DNA of 64,000 bases from Timema cristinae (GCA_039000515.1 JBCFYV010000001.1:64679132-64743131), one strand, 5' to 3'; positions 11,889 through 23,775 are shown, counted from the stretch's first letter. Program-made: numbers and translations. The notes: generated by a model not told the origin, from the letters alone.

Positions 11889-12134
11889 GCGAAAAGAGCC
11901 AAGTGTCCACATATGTATTCTTGAGGGACTTGAGGTGTGATGTGGCCACTCTCCAAGTCCGAGTCGTCACCTCACACATGACCAGTATAGGAGGTTTCCC
12001 GAGAGTCTTGCAGATAACAGCTCAACTACCTCTTGTGCTGGTGGCTTCAGTGTGTGCACTGGTCAAAGAAGCACACTTCAAAATCACCTTGAATATCAAC
12101 CAGCCGCCTGCAACACTAGCTCAGCTTTTTCCAG
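11889..12134 (+). CDS. BBS9: BBS9 exon, GAE to platform domain
   Basis: 82 codons' worth, including EKSQVSTYVFLRDLRCDVAT, GGFPRVLQITAQLPLVLV, KITLNINQPPATLAQLFPG. Vertebrate BBS9 has the same landmarks in order: VYLKR, GIPRVIQ-KFRLPLKLI, KITI-TN-SP-SLLSLFPGF. The acceptor is gccctcag at 11881-11888 and the donor is CCAG/gtgtgt at 12135. Phase in is 1 and phase out is 1. The open frame continues 8 bases past the donor and stops, as expected for intron sequence. The intron that follows is 10.8 kb and contains a complete-length DNA transposon. Confidence 0.93.
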
Positions 12135-14108
12135 GTGTGTGACTGATAGCACATTCACATGTGTTAAACATTCATCAAGAGCATATAAGCATTTGATGAC
12201 AAACTTTTTAAATGAAAAGAAAAGGTTTTTCCTCAAATTCTAGGACACCCTTGACAGATATTCAACATCTGTTGATATCACCATCAGAAGAAAATTAAAC
12301 TTCATATTTCTGTTTCTGGAGCAATATTTGATCTATTTAAAAAAAAATAGTCCTTAAGGCTGAGCCTACCCATAAATGCACGATTATAAATAAAATTGTT
12401 TCAAAAAAATATCTATAACACCAACATTGTTGTTTTTTATTTATTTTAGTAACATATCTGGGCATCTTTCATAATTCGTATGGAATTTTCAAACCATGCT
12501 AAAAATAGTTATTGAATTATTTTTGTTAAAATGTTTCCATTTCAATGCATTTTAAATGGGAAAACAAAAATTATTAATTGATTTATTTATTTTCTTTGTA
12601 CAATTAATATAGAGTGTTTGTTTATAACATATTATTTAATGAATAATTTCTTTTTCTTTTTATACGTATTTTTAAATTTGGGTTAGCTTCAATAATCATG
12701 ACGATATTGAGCTCTAACGACTCGCAAGTCGACACTTTAGTAAGAATACATAGTTTTAAATACAACTTTTCCTTCTACGAATAGTTATTTTAGTTGATAA
12801 TAGGTGCCGTGAGTATGATCATCACCCATTTACAAGCTAGCATCGTTTAGCAAGCGTTGGTTAACCTGCTGTATCGGAATTCAGGCGGCAGTGTAGGGTG
12901 AAGCTAATCTCTGTGACCTTCTTGAGTCAAAGAAACATTAATACCATGTGCAATGGGATAAGAAGGGCCAATGTCCAATTATGAAATTTTGCATAGTTAA
13001 ATATAAACATCTTAATATATTCAGTAACTAAAATACTCACAAAGTCTTCCTGCTGTGTGAATAAAGATAGTTGGTCCCTACTTACTTCAATGAGAGTATT
13101 ACTCTAGTGATAAATTATTTTCAAAGAAAAAACCGCACTCTTCTCCATACACAAAGTTTTATGACATTAGCCCTTATTTACCTGAGGCAGTAAAACATGT
13201 AAAATTCTTCACTCTTATCTTATATTCTTTCTTGGGTTTTCTCATTCTTGAGCACTACACGTTGTAATAATAAGTGTTAATATTCAAAGTATATGAAAAC
13301 TACTTTACATTGAATTTTTAATCCAATATTATAATAAATAAAAATAAACATTCCTGCTCATATCAAACATAGTTATTTTAAATAAAATAAGGTCTAAATG
13401 TAATTTGGAGACGTTCTCAGTACATTTTTATATACTTTATTCATTTTACGGTCTAGGATTTGACTCTCATTGGACTTTGGAATAAGTTATTTTTAAAAAA
13501 ATTAATGAACCCCCAGAGAGAAGCGTCTAGCTGGCTGGGATGGATAGTCTAATTTTTCTGCTTGAGAGTGTGATTGTATCTTGACGTTATATCTCCCCAC
13601 GTTTAGTCCAACTTGGTCACCTACACACTTTACAGTTCGGCACTACACTTCTTATCTCTACCAGTTCTAGGAAAAGTTTTCTTGCAGCCTTTACTGATTA
13701 CCGGTCGTACTCAGCCAGCCTCCCAATTGTTTAAACAAACCAGTTATTCTGCCAACCTGATGGCTGGAATTCACCAGTTCGTATAACGTTAGCAACGCCA
13801 TCTATTTTGAGAGCTGAAAGCTCAACACATCGTCAGAGAGGCTAGGCAGGGCCTCAACTTGCAATAATACAATATTTGCACATTTAACATCAGTTTATTT
13901 TTTCTACTAATTAATATAAACAAAATTATAATTAAAGTAAAAATCATAATCATTTAGGAAAGCTAATCTCTTGTTTTTCAACTCTTTAAGATTAAGCCTT
14001 GCATTCAGCCCAACTTTAGTTATGACTCAAACTAATTATGACCAAAATAAAAATAATTAATAGAAACTATTTTACCTTTTTTTAAATATTTAAATCTACT
14101 AATAACAG
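12135..14108 (+). other. BBS9 intron segment, no recognised feature
   Basis: AT-rich with two GC-richer patches (about 12800-12920 and 13505-13860). Neither gives an exon, tRNA-like fold or transposon terminus that I can name. They may be old repeats. Confidence 0.5.
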
Positions 14109-14503
14109 GGTGTCTACCATCCGGGAAAATCAGGGAAAACGGGATAGCGGAATTTGAAGTGATCGGGAAAAAATGGGAATTAGCCGGGAATTAGGTAAAT
14201 CACAATAAAAATCCGGGAAAATGATATACAGTAATCATTAAATCAGTAAATTATTTTTTGTTTGTAGCTGTGTAATATTTTTAATTCTAGTAAACCATTT
14301 TAATACAAATTAAAAAAAATCATTCAAATTTTACATCTTACTATTATTTATAAAAAGATTAATAGAAAAACGAGGGTGGAAAAGGGGGGGGGTGAGGGGG
14401 GGCGGGAGTTAGAAGGATGTTATATACTTTCTTTTAGTCAGGAATTTTAGGAAATGATCAGGGAAAAGGTCGGTGATTTCAATGGTCAAGTTGAGTAGAC
14501 ACC
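14109..14503. mobile_element. Small TIR-bounded element with CCGGGAAA-rich interior
   Basis: GGTGTCTAC at 14109-14117 is matched by GTAGACACC at 14495-14503. The interior is rich in GGGAAA motifs (CCGGGAAAATCAGGGAAAAC, then four more) and contains a G-run. Short TIRs plus no coding capacity suggest a non-autonomous DNA transposon. No target duplication was certain. Confidence 0.55.
14374..14409 (+). other. G-rich tract, possible G-quadruplex
   Basis: Three or more G-runs, including one of 10 and one of 7, within 36 bases on the transcribed (+) strand of a BBS9 intron. Confidence 0.5.
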
Positions 14504-14509
14504 ATGTAA

Positions 14510-15044
14510 TAGCATGTGAAACCCTATACATTCACATTTATCTGCTTTTGTAAGATCCCATAAACTGATTTTATATTAAGTTGGATATGGTAATAAATCT
14601 TAGCACATAAACTTGCAGTTAGATAAATATTAAATAATACACAATGTTTATAAAGTATATTATAAAATAATGGCACTGTCTAGTTTCAACATTGAACATG
14701 ATCATTTATTACCTAAACATAACACAAATTTATACTGGTCAAGAATTGTGGAGAGCTAACCAGTCAAAGATCATATACAATTATTCTCATTCACTGAACA
14801 CTATGAGTGCTACTAGTATAACACCTGCTTAGAACCTACGGCATCAAGTTGCTCATGTAATGTGGCCCATTGGCATTTGTTGGACCATGATTGTGAATGA
14901 GAATCATTTTTAGTGACCCTAAAAATATTGGAGGAGTATTTCAATTGAAGTCTCTATCCTGGGCCAAATATTTACCGTACTCCAATGAAAATGTGAAATT
15001 GTTCTTCTATAGAAGGTTTCACTCTAAACTAGGATACTGTGAGT
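14510..15044 (+). other. BBS9 intron segment, no recognised feature
   Basis: AT-rich, nothing identifiable. The 61-aa ORF at 14897-15082 has no family resemblance. Confidence 0.5.
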
Positions 15045-15530
15045 ACTCGTGTTTCAAACTCGATCTCGAGCTTGTTGCTTAAGATGATTGTAGGCTCGTC
15101 ATTTTCAAGCTTCCAAATAATCAATTTTTAAAACGAAATAGTAAGCATAGTTTATTTAATTGAGATAATATCAGTATTTTCACTTATAAATCATTTGGTT
15201 ACTCAACAAATTGTAAAAAATTAATTTCAATGTTCACATTAATAACGTAATAGAGCTTTAAAACCACTTTCGACTGGTAAATTTATTCACTAATGTCGTC
15301 CATTTTTAATTATACTTGATTTAAGCTGTTTACTTTTATTGCTATGACAAAGCAATTAAAATAAAAATAGCTTAGAAAATTACTAAATAATTGAATGATT
15401 CGTTTTACTATTTTTACCTGGACCCTTTTTAAAATAATAATTTATGTTAAGTTAAAAATGTAATATCAAGAATACCATATCATTATAAGAAATGTTTTCA
15501 AACTTAAGATATTTAAAACTAGTATCAATG
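15045..15530 (-). repeat. Dispersed repeat, inverted relative to the copy at 49508-49985
   Basis: Stretches such as TACCAGTCGAAAGTGG and AATGATTCGTTTTACTATTT here appear reverse-complemented in the second copy over about 480 bp, with only scattered differences. No coding capacity or transposon end identifies the family. Copy orientation is given relative to the other member. Confidence 0.8.
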
Positions 15531-15599
15531 AATACATTTAGCTACAAAACTAGCACTAGTTTAGTTACTATTTAATTATAGAATTATATTGGTTAGCCT

Positions 15600-16629
15600 G
15601 TCTAAAATAAACGTTGATCTTATTTATTGCAATACATATTTTACCAAACTTACCACATTTATCTTATAAAAAGCACTTACTATTTCATATTGTTTGCTAG
15701 AAATATTAATTTGAAGTAATTTGAAGTAAGCTTCCTAGCTCTTATGGAATTCGATAATTTTTTGACTTTGTTTTTTTAGAAACCCCCTCATTTCGGGAGT
15801 CTCGATGGGAATTTTCAGTCACCAAATAATTTTGCCTCCTTTTGGGTTAGGGGTTAACTGCCAGAAAAAGTTCAGCTTCCTGTGTCTTTTGGTTTGGAGT
15901 TGTTTTTTGGCTGGACAGAGGGATTGGTAACTATTATAGTGAAGGGAGGTATGACATTTGTTAAAGTAGCAAACTCCTGTTGGCAAGCAGTTTAGTCTAC
16001 TGTGAGAGTAGCGCCTTAGACAATGTAGCCAGCGAAGTGAGTAATTTTTTATTGAGAGTATATTTATCACCTATTACTAGAGCCCAGATTTTTATGTAAT
16101 TGCATATTTTAATCTTGCTAGCTAGAAATGTGAAAAACAAAATGTTGGCGAGTTATATTGTTTGGGACTGTATTTTCAGTTTTAATATTGCATAATTTTA
16201 CACAGTTTACCGAATTCTATATATTTTCAAACTATTGCATAGAACTACTTATTTTGAGTTTTTTTATTATTGTAGAATAATTTTTATGTTTTTCTTAGGT
16301 AAAATTCTTTTAAATGATATGTCACTAATTTTCATGTAACTTGTACATGAATAAATTAGTGTATCATATGAAGGGATAGCAGTGAGCAAAGTCCAAGTCA
16401 AGTATGTTGGATCGTCAGGGGACTGACGTCTCTCACGCTGCACGTCAGTTTGTAAACCAATAGCCTCTTCCCATTGTTCTTTGGCTTGGAAAAGAAACCG
16501 ATATAAAGATGTAAGGCAAAGAATAAATTACGAAAATGGAACAAAAAATTAACAAAAGAAATTAAATTTGAACTTTATCTGAATAATATGGCACCTATAA
16601 TAATCTTTTGAAAAGCTAACAAGACCACA
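15600..16629 (+). other. BBS9 intron segment with a decayed antisense SINE fragment
   Basis: Near 15955-16035 the sequence CTACTGTGAGAGTAGCGCC, read antisense, matches the 5' half of SINE family A (CTACTCTCACAGTAGACT). The rest holds nothing recognised. Confidence 0.5.
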
Positions 16630-16833
16630 TAGTACGTCTGGTACATAAAAAAAAGCTGCACTTTTTGATTGGAATATGCCACTTTCTGTGGTCATAAATG
16701 AGGTCAAAAGAGACCTTTTCAGAGAGGGAGCCACATTAAAATCCGTGTAGGACACCAAAATGGCGGCAATTTATGGACGCCATTTTGGAGTCCTAGAATG
16801 TGTTGTATCTCAGCTCCTAATGGTTCGATTTTA
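16630..16833. repeat. Left TIR of the 5.67-kb transposon
   Basis: Pairs with 22083-22297. Shared blocks include TTTTTGATTGGAATATGCCA, AAGAGACCTTTTCAGA and GGACACCAAAATGGCGGC. It contains a nested hairpin: CCAAAATGGCGGC, a short loop, and GACGCCATTTTGG. Confidence 0.93.
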
Positions 16834-17054
16834 ATTTTTCTTTTTTTGTTTAAAAGCTCTTATTAAGTACATTTTTTTATCATATTTACTTTTCTATAAG
16901 CCTTAAGATTTGCTCATAATTTAAAAAAAATTAATTTAGTGTTCGTCTAGTATTTATTTGTTTTTGTTTTTTGTGTGTGATTTCTCTTACATTTGTTTTC
17001 ATTCTAATATAAAATTATACTCATATAAATCATTTAACATTCATTTTGGCAGAT

Positions 17055-20000
17055 TAGACTGAATTGAATTTATTCTCAAAGACTTCAGGCGCCTGCGGCT
17101 GGCAAATATTGACTTTGAATCTCCACTTGAGCTTCGTGTTATAGATTGGACCAAATGTTGCATTTGTCAAGAATCTGGTGATGAAGGCTTGATTTGCCCA
17201 GCCTTACACACTGCAAATGCACTTGTTGGTGCTGGCTACAAGACGCTTTCGGAAAATTTAACAGAATTTCAGAATCTTGGTCCACAGACTTTATTAGAGC
17301 CAGATGAAAAAAAACAAGGAATATGCGTTGTTCCACATCATTTATTAAAATTAAAGATGAAATATGTTTTATATGCAATCAAACAGGCGCTACTCGAAAA
17401 CCTCTATATAAGATTGCTTCCCTACAAGACGATAAACTTAAGAGATGTGCCGATACTACCAATAACACAAACCTTAAATCATTCCTAGAGGTGGAATTTG
17501 GTTGCTAAGGAAGCAAAGTACCACTCAAGTGCTACACAAACCAGACCAATTGTCTGAGAGCATCAATGGGGTAAAAAAGAAGAGGCCAACTCTCTCTGCG
17601 AGAGTATGGCATTTGCTTCCGTTGCACGCTTCATAAGAGAGAAAAACCAGGCCTCTGAATCTGATAATACTGAGATTGTATTCAAAATGGCTCACTTAAG
17701 GACTATATATGCAAACAGCCTTGCAAATATTTTGGGAATGAAAAGTAAAGACCTTCCAAACACACACACCACCCGTTTACGCGAGAGAATTCTCGATCAC
17801 TTCCCACAGTTCAAAGCTCAACTTTCAGGCAGAGATTACTTCCTTTATCGTAATGGTGCTAATATTTTTAAATATATTCATTCTGAAAACCTTGATTATG
17901 ATGCTGTTGCATGTGAAAGATTTATTAAGCAAATTAGAAAGATCATAACCCAGTACAAAAGTTATGTTTGATGGTCATCTGAACGATGATCAACAAGCTG
18001 CAAGCGTTCCTCCGGCACTTATCTCTTTAGTGTGTTCTTTACTTCATGGCTATGCTTCAGCAGAGAATGTGACTAAAGCAACTCAGCCTGCTTTGACTAT
18101 CAGCCAATTAATAGTTTTCAACCACAGTGAAAACATTCCAAAAGGCAACATTATTCGTCATAAGAAAAGTCATGAACCACCAGTTCCATTATACGTGGGC
18201 CTGTCTATATTTGGAAGAACACGAAATAATACAATAATTGAAAGCATGCATGAAAGAGGCTTCTTAATATCACCAAACAGAATTATGGAGATAACAGCAA
18301 GTCTGGCTCACTTGGAGATTAAGAGAGCTCAAGAAGAAGGTGTCCTATGCCCCTCAAATTTGCTTCATGGTCTCTTTGTGATTGGTGTGTACGATAACAT
18401 TGATCATAACTATGCAGTACAACTTCACAATCATCTTTCCACGGAACAGCAACTTCTATCTTTCAAATTTATGGCGAAGGAGAAGTTGGTGAGCCTCGTA
18501 ATTTCGCCACAAGTATTTCGTGTGTCGATCAAAGTAACAGGAAAGTGCCAGAGCTTCCAGCAGCTATAATGTTGTCAAGACTGTAACACTACCTTCCAAG
18601 CAACCTCCTGTGCCAATAGCAAGCGAGATCACCTGTTCTCAGATGTCAACTTCTAAATTTGGATCCGAGTGGAAAACGGAACAGGAATGGCTAAACCATA
18701 TTCTTAGCGACAGAAAAGATGGGCCCTTAGATATTTCCTGGGCAGCGTTCTATGCTTCAAAGGTAGGCTCTTCATCATTTGAATTAACACGTAACTCTCT
18801 TTTACCTCTATTCAATGAAAGTTCTTCTTCGCCGTCAATGCTGAAGCACGGAATGAATCAAATAAGAAAAATTACAACGTTTTTAAATCCAAGACAAATT
18901 CCTGTCATATGTGTGTTCAATCTCTATTTGCCTTGACTAAATCCATCCAGTGGAACTGGCCTGAATTTTATGGTGAATCCAAATTTGTAGCCATGTTTGC
19001 AGCGTTTCATATTGAGCAGGCCTTTCTGAAGGTGCTTGGCCAGATTCTTGAGGGTAATGGCTGGACTAGTTTGGTGGCAAATTCTGGAATCAAGACAGAG
19101 GCGGGAGCAGAGGCGTGTCTTAAAGTTACTCATGTAACAAAAGCAAGGGCAATTCATCAGACTACTGCTGCTGTTTTATACAGTCTGCTCAAAGATGCAT
19201 TTACACTAGAAGACCCAAAAGTATCATTTGAAGAATGGATTGAAAAAAAATGTTCAAACTGTCCATCATTTCGATTCTGGTTTTTAGTGTTAAACTTGGA
19301 GATACTTGTCTTATCTTTTGTTCGGTCGATCAGGGATGGTAACTATGAACTGACCACCCAAATATTGAAGAAACTAGCACCTTGGTTTTTCCTGATGGAT
19401 CATCTCCACTATGCTCGTTGGTTGCCAATCCACATAAAATACAAGAACTAAAAGACACAGCACCCAGTGTACATGAGTACTTTAGCAACGGCCAGTTTGT
19501 TATCCACAAAACAAAAAATCCCTTTTCTTTACTCGCTGTGGATCAGGCTCATGAACAAAACAATGCTGTCATAAAAGGAAATGGTGCTGTTGGTCTGTTG
19601 CGAGATGCAGCCATATTAAGAAGGTGGATGCTGGCTGGGCCACAATTAGTCAACATTCTGGATGAGTTTGAGTCAACGAGCAAAACAAACACTGACAGGA
19701 TTGTTCACCATGAACAATATACTGCTTACCAAAACAAGTTTCAAGACCAAAAACATGCATTAAAAGGAAGCTTTCTTGAATTCGGAAATCCTTTTGAGCT
19801 AAACTCCTGTGATATTGTGGTTTGGAACACTAAGGTTATAATGGATAAACAGCGAGTTAAAGCTCTATTAGGTGCTGAAGGAAAAGCGTTACAACTGTAC
19901 AGCAACTATGTGAAAGAACGTTTGAGCAAGGAAGCAAAAGTGAGTGTGTTTGCTCCATTGCAGAAAAATGGGACCAAGTTTTTGGATTTGCAAAAAATAA

Positions 20001-21470
20001 TAAAAAATCTTCCCCGATGATTTCTGACTTTAGAAATGATGTTGAGCTTTTCTCTAGGGCTTTCATTGTAAGTCAAAACAGAGACTTAGATCTGAACAAG
20101 TTTTTTGAACATGAAAACACCAGCGCTCCACCTTCTCTTTCCTCAAATGGTGTTCTGTGATCAGGTCAGAAATCTCAGCTACTTAAAATCCTGGAAGAAA
20201 CCATTGATCCGGTACATTTTGAAGGATTCTGTGACACAATAATTTACGACGGAACTGCACTAGTGCATGCTCTTCCACCCAAAACATCAAGAACATTTGG
20301 AGAATACTGTGATACAGAATTCAAACACAGGATTTTGTATGATTCTGAGAGGTTTCATGCAAAAAGAATACACATTTCTTGGGATACTTACTCAACAACT
20401 CGCCTGAAGAAATTTTTGAGAAGAAGAGAGGTTTTGGTCTTCGCCGCCAATTACCACAAGGAAATATGTTACCACAAAATTGGAATAACTTCCTCTGCTG
20501 CGATCAGAATAAGACTGAACTTTTCAAGATACTTGGAGAGCATTCACTTTTGAAGTTTGATTGGGTTCACATCATTACTGAGATTGATGGAATCATTCGT
20601 TCATCTCAATTGGGAAAAACTTTGATTGATAGAGTCAAATACAGACAACAGGAAGAAGCAGATAGCAGAATTTTCCTACATGCTAAAGATAGTGTTGAGC
20701 ATGGAGCAAAAAATATCCTTATTTGCACAGTAGATACTGATGTAGTTGTTCTGGCAATCTCTTTTTTCCCCATTCTCAAAGTTACTGGTCTTCAGAAGAT
20801 GTGGATTCTCTTTGTAGTTGGGAAGTCTCAGAGGTACATTAGCATTAATGCCATGTTTGAAAGTATAGGTGAAGATGAAGCTACTGCTTTGAGAGGATTC
20901 CATGCATTTACAGGATCAGATGTAACTTCATCATTTGCCATGAAAGGGAAACAGACTGCCTGGAAAGTCTGGAAATCATTTCCTGAAGCTACAGAAACCT
21001 TCCAAGCTATATCACTACCAAAAGAGTCTATTTCTGACGAGACATTTCAAGTTCTGGAGAAGTTTACTGTTTTGCTTTACTACAAAGATGGAGAAGACTT
21101 CTCAGTAAATCATGTTAGAAAGCTTCTCTTTACTTCAAAAAGTCACAGTCTATCAAGCTTGCCCCCAAATAAAGAGGCATTAAGGCAGCATTGTCTCCGT
21201 TCAGCATACCAGGCAGGACAAGTCTGGGGTCGTGCCTGCTCAGTGATAGACAACGTTCCAGGACCAGAAGGATTAGGATGGACCAGAGATGCAGGGGAGT
21301 GGGTGTCGGTCTGGTCTTCTCTACCCTCTATTTGGGCAGCGTGTAGTGAATTGGTTAAGTGCAGTTGCTCTGAATGCCGTACACGATGCTCCTGTTAAAA
21401 GGCTAAGGTTCCATGCACGCTGCTATGCACGAACTGTACTGGAGGTCAAAAATGCGGCAATAAATACAAT
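17055..21470 (+). pseudogene. Transposon protein: zinc-knuckle N-terminus, FEN/PIN-like acidic core, CXC tail (frameshifted)
   Basis: Homology runs through seven frame segments (breaks near 17330, 17965, 18570, 18920, 19400, 20040 and 20380). N-terminal part: CCICQESGDEGLICP and, in another frame, DEICFICNQTG, a Cys-rich motif. Middle: HTTRLRERILDHFPQF, then GNGWTSLVANSGIKTEAGAE with HQTTAAVLYSLL, then FWFLVLNLEILVLSFVRSIR and AVDQAHEQNNAVIKGNGAVG. C-terminal core: YDG (20245), SWDTY, QEEADSR (20649), VDTDVVVL (20733) and AFTGSDVTSSF (20904). This D, D, E-A-D, D-x-D, G-x-D order is the metal-ligand order of FEN1/XPG-type PIN nucleases; that functional reading is my inference. The tail KCSCSECRTRCSC meets TAA at 21396, after which PCTLLCTNC-GGQKCGN continues a CXC-like cluster. 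This uncharacterised protein type is common in invertebrate genomes. Confidence 0.8.
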
Positions 21471-22082
21471 AAAGGGCATGTGCTTAGTTGAGAATATCTA
21501 AATTTCAATAATTCCATCACTTTCAAGATCATTATATTTATTTTTGCATCCAGCGTCTTCTGTATCTAGACTCTTTTACAAATACCAGGCGTCAAAAATA
21601 CTTTTTTTACTTGTTAACTTTTTAAGAGTTTATATGAAAATAATAACTTTGGTCCAGGTATGATTCGTAAGATGAGGAAGAGGATAACTTGATTTAGAGA
21701 CATTTAAGCTGCTAAGAAGAAGTTAATTTGCAGGAGCATTCCTATTATTCAAACATTTTTGTAAACATTATGTTACTATCTTATTGTAATAGTAAAGTAA
21801 ACGAAATATTAAAAACCAAAGTTTAATTTCATTTGACCAGTAATTTCTCAAGAAGTGGTTTATTAAAACAGATTTTCTTGGTATCAATGGAAAGAAAAAA
21901 ATAATGCTCTTTCTTTTTTATATCATGATGATATGGACAATAAAAAATATAGTTAGTAATGAAATTTGTGAGAAAAAGTGAAATCTTCTTAAATTGTGGA
22001 GAAACCTTAAAGCTTAGAGATAAATATATGATAACCAATTAGTTTCTTCTTAGCAAGAGCTTTCAAACAAAAAAAAAACAAA

Positions 22083-22297
22083 CTTAAATCGGAATATTAG
22101 AAGCTGAGATACCGTGGAATTAAGAACACTAAAATGGCGGCTTTAAATGGCCGCCATTTTGGTGTCCTGCACGGATTTTCAAGTGGCTCCCTATCTGAAA
22201 AGGTCTCTTTTCCCATTACATATGACTAACAGAAAGTGGCATATTCCAATCAAAAAGCGCAGCTTTTTGCTTTATTTGCTATGTACCAGACGTACTA
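22083..22297. repeat. Right TIR of the 5.67-kb transposon
   Basis: Reverse complement of the left TIR with scattered changes. It carries its own nested hairpin, AAAATGGCGGC... then GCCGCCATTTT, near 22131-22161. Confidence 0.93.
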
Positions 22298-22890
22298 ACA
22301 CCCATGTATATATGTGTAAGTGTAATAATAATACTGGCTAATATGTTGAGATCAAACATTTAACCTCGGACCGAAAAAAACAATTCCAATAAACTGACTT
22401 TGAAAAATCCAGAGTGGTTTGGCCTACATTTATTTTCAAGTGTATGATTTCTAAAATCACTTATATAATACCATATATATAATGTATTTAATTAAAGATT
22501 AATTTAAGTGGTGTAAAACAAATTAATTATTTGCTACATATTAAAAAAGTAATTGTATTTTTGTGTGTATTTAGAAAAGGGTTTTTCTATTACTTCTTTC
22601 AGAAATTTGCAGCCACAAAATTAAATTTTGTTTCAATAATATATGCCTACATTATTAACATGGGGAAAGAAGGTTTATTAAATGTTTCATATTTTGTAGG
22701 TTAAAATTATATAAAAATCCAGGCTCTACGTATTACAGCTGGCAAACATATATTTCATGTTCACAATATCTTTTAGTAATTAATTAGCCACATGTTCATG
22801 AATGTAGAGGTTTTATTTAATGTTAAAACAATTGTTTGTTGAATATTTTCCTCTATGATAGTTAATTGTTTTTTTATTCTGTTTATTTAG
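22298..22890 (+). other. BBS9 intron 3' end, no recognised feature
   Basis: AT-rich, ending in a T-rich tract (TTTTTTTATTCTGTTTATTTAG without a break from 22869) that serves as the polypyrimidine tract and acceptor of the next exon. Confidence 0.7.
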
Positions 22891-23189
22891 AGTTTTTAGT
22901 GGATGGCCTCTTTACAAGTGCAAGCAATGCAATAAGTTTCCAATGTCACGGCAGGAAGGATAGTATTGTCAGTATTTTGACAGCAAAAAGTTCTCGGCGC
23001 TACAGACTCCAGGCAGACACACTGTCAACACTCAGCCTGTTCGCTTTCCAGTTGGTTGAACGCCTCAAAAAACACTTTGCCAAAATAAAACATTTTTGTT
23101 GTTCCTATACATCATCTCTACCTATGCACGAGTTGTTTACAAAACTGGATGCTCATTTTAACAAGAGGAGAATCTCCAAAAAATTACAG
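22891..23189 (+). CDS. BBS9: BBS9 exon, platform domain
   Basis: The two first bases complete a GAG codon with the previous exon. Then comes FLVDGLFTSASNAISFQCHG, followed by ILTAKSSRRYRLQADTLSTL, LFAFQLVERLKKHFAK, SLPMHELFTKLDAHFNKRR and ISKKLQ. Known BBS9 landmarks match in order: TVLASKTSQRYRIQS, the L-L-NEL-LRLQEYF helix, and S-IPLQEYFELIDHHFELR. The acceptor is gtttatttag at 22881-22890 and the donor is TTACAG/gtacta at 23190. Phase out is 0. The exon is wedged between two transposons of the same protein superfamily: one ends 593 bp upstream, and the next starts about 320 bp downstream. Confidence 0.93.
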
Positions 23190-23369
23190 GTACTAGAGTA
23201 TCTTGCATTAAAATACTTGTTCCTCCTCTAAACAAAGCAGAAATAACTGTTTTACTGGTAATGAGCACTGTTTTTTATCATTGCATCTTAAAACTTATTC
23301 GTGTTATACACTTATGTACTAATTATGCTAATGGTTTTACAAACTGGTGAGGTTTATATTTATAGGAAG

Positions 23370-23495
23370 TGTACCCGCGTTTGTGTGGAAGGAAAATGGA
23401 AAACAGCCACACTCTTAGTACACCTGACTGAGATTCGAACCTCAATCTCTCTGTCATCGGTAGTCTAGTCTATTGTGAGAGTAGTGTGTTATAGT
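23370..23495 (-). mobile_element. tRNA-derived SINE, family A, antisense fragment
   Basis: Read on the minus strand it gives CTACTCTCACAATAGACTAG, a box B-like GAGGTTCGAATCTCAG and the downstream TTTTCC/TTCCACACAAA blocks of family A. It abuts the left TIR of the element beginning at 23510. Confidence 0.75.
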
Positions 23496-23509
23496 AAAAA
23501 AAAAAAACA

Positions 23510-23775
23510 GGTAAACCCCGACAAAATTCAGAGAAAGCTGAAAATTTCAGGCTCGACTCAGAATTACATGCTTAACCACGTATCAAAAGTCCCTAAACTA
23601 CAAGGCTTGGGTTTTTTGCATAATACCCCAAAGTTCAAAAAGTCCATAAATACTTAAAAATGATTTCAAAGCGGGTAAAATCATAAGACGAAGAACATTT
23701 CAGGATTGACTCAGAATTACATGCGTTACAATATATCAAAAGTCCCCTAAGTCTTCCTAAGCCCCATCCTCTTGT
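23510..23775. repeat. Left TIR (with two internal subrepeats)
   Basis: Pairs with 26275-26543. The order of subrepeats is mirrored in the right copy, so the internal duplication predates, or was copied into, both ends. Confidence 0.82.

Larger units (their letters stand above)
16630..22297 (+). mobile_element. 5.67-kb TIR DNA transposon encoding a FEN/PIN-nuclease-like protein
   Basis: Bounded by imperfect inverted repeats of about 200 bp whose outermost bases are TAGTACGTCTGGTACATA. Between them lies one long, now broken reading region (17055-21470) on the + strand. Immediately outside, ACA precedes the left end and ACA follows the right end, compatible with a 3-bp target duplication, though this could be chance. 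The element sits in a BBS9 intron in the sense direction. Both the TIRs and the single-protein layout argue for a cut-and-paste type element. The coding region has several frame changes and a stop before the cysteine tail, so this copy should be inactive. I do not recognise a named superfamily, although related proteins are common as uncharacterised proteins in cnidarian, crustacean and insect genomes. Confidence 0.85.
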
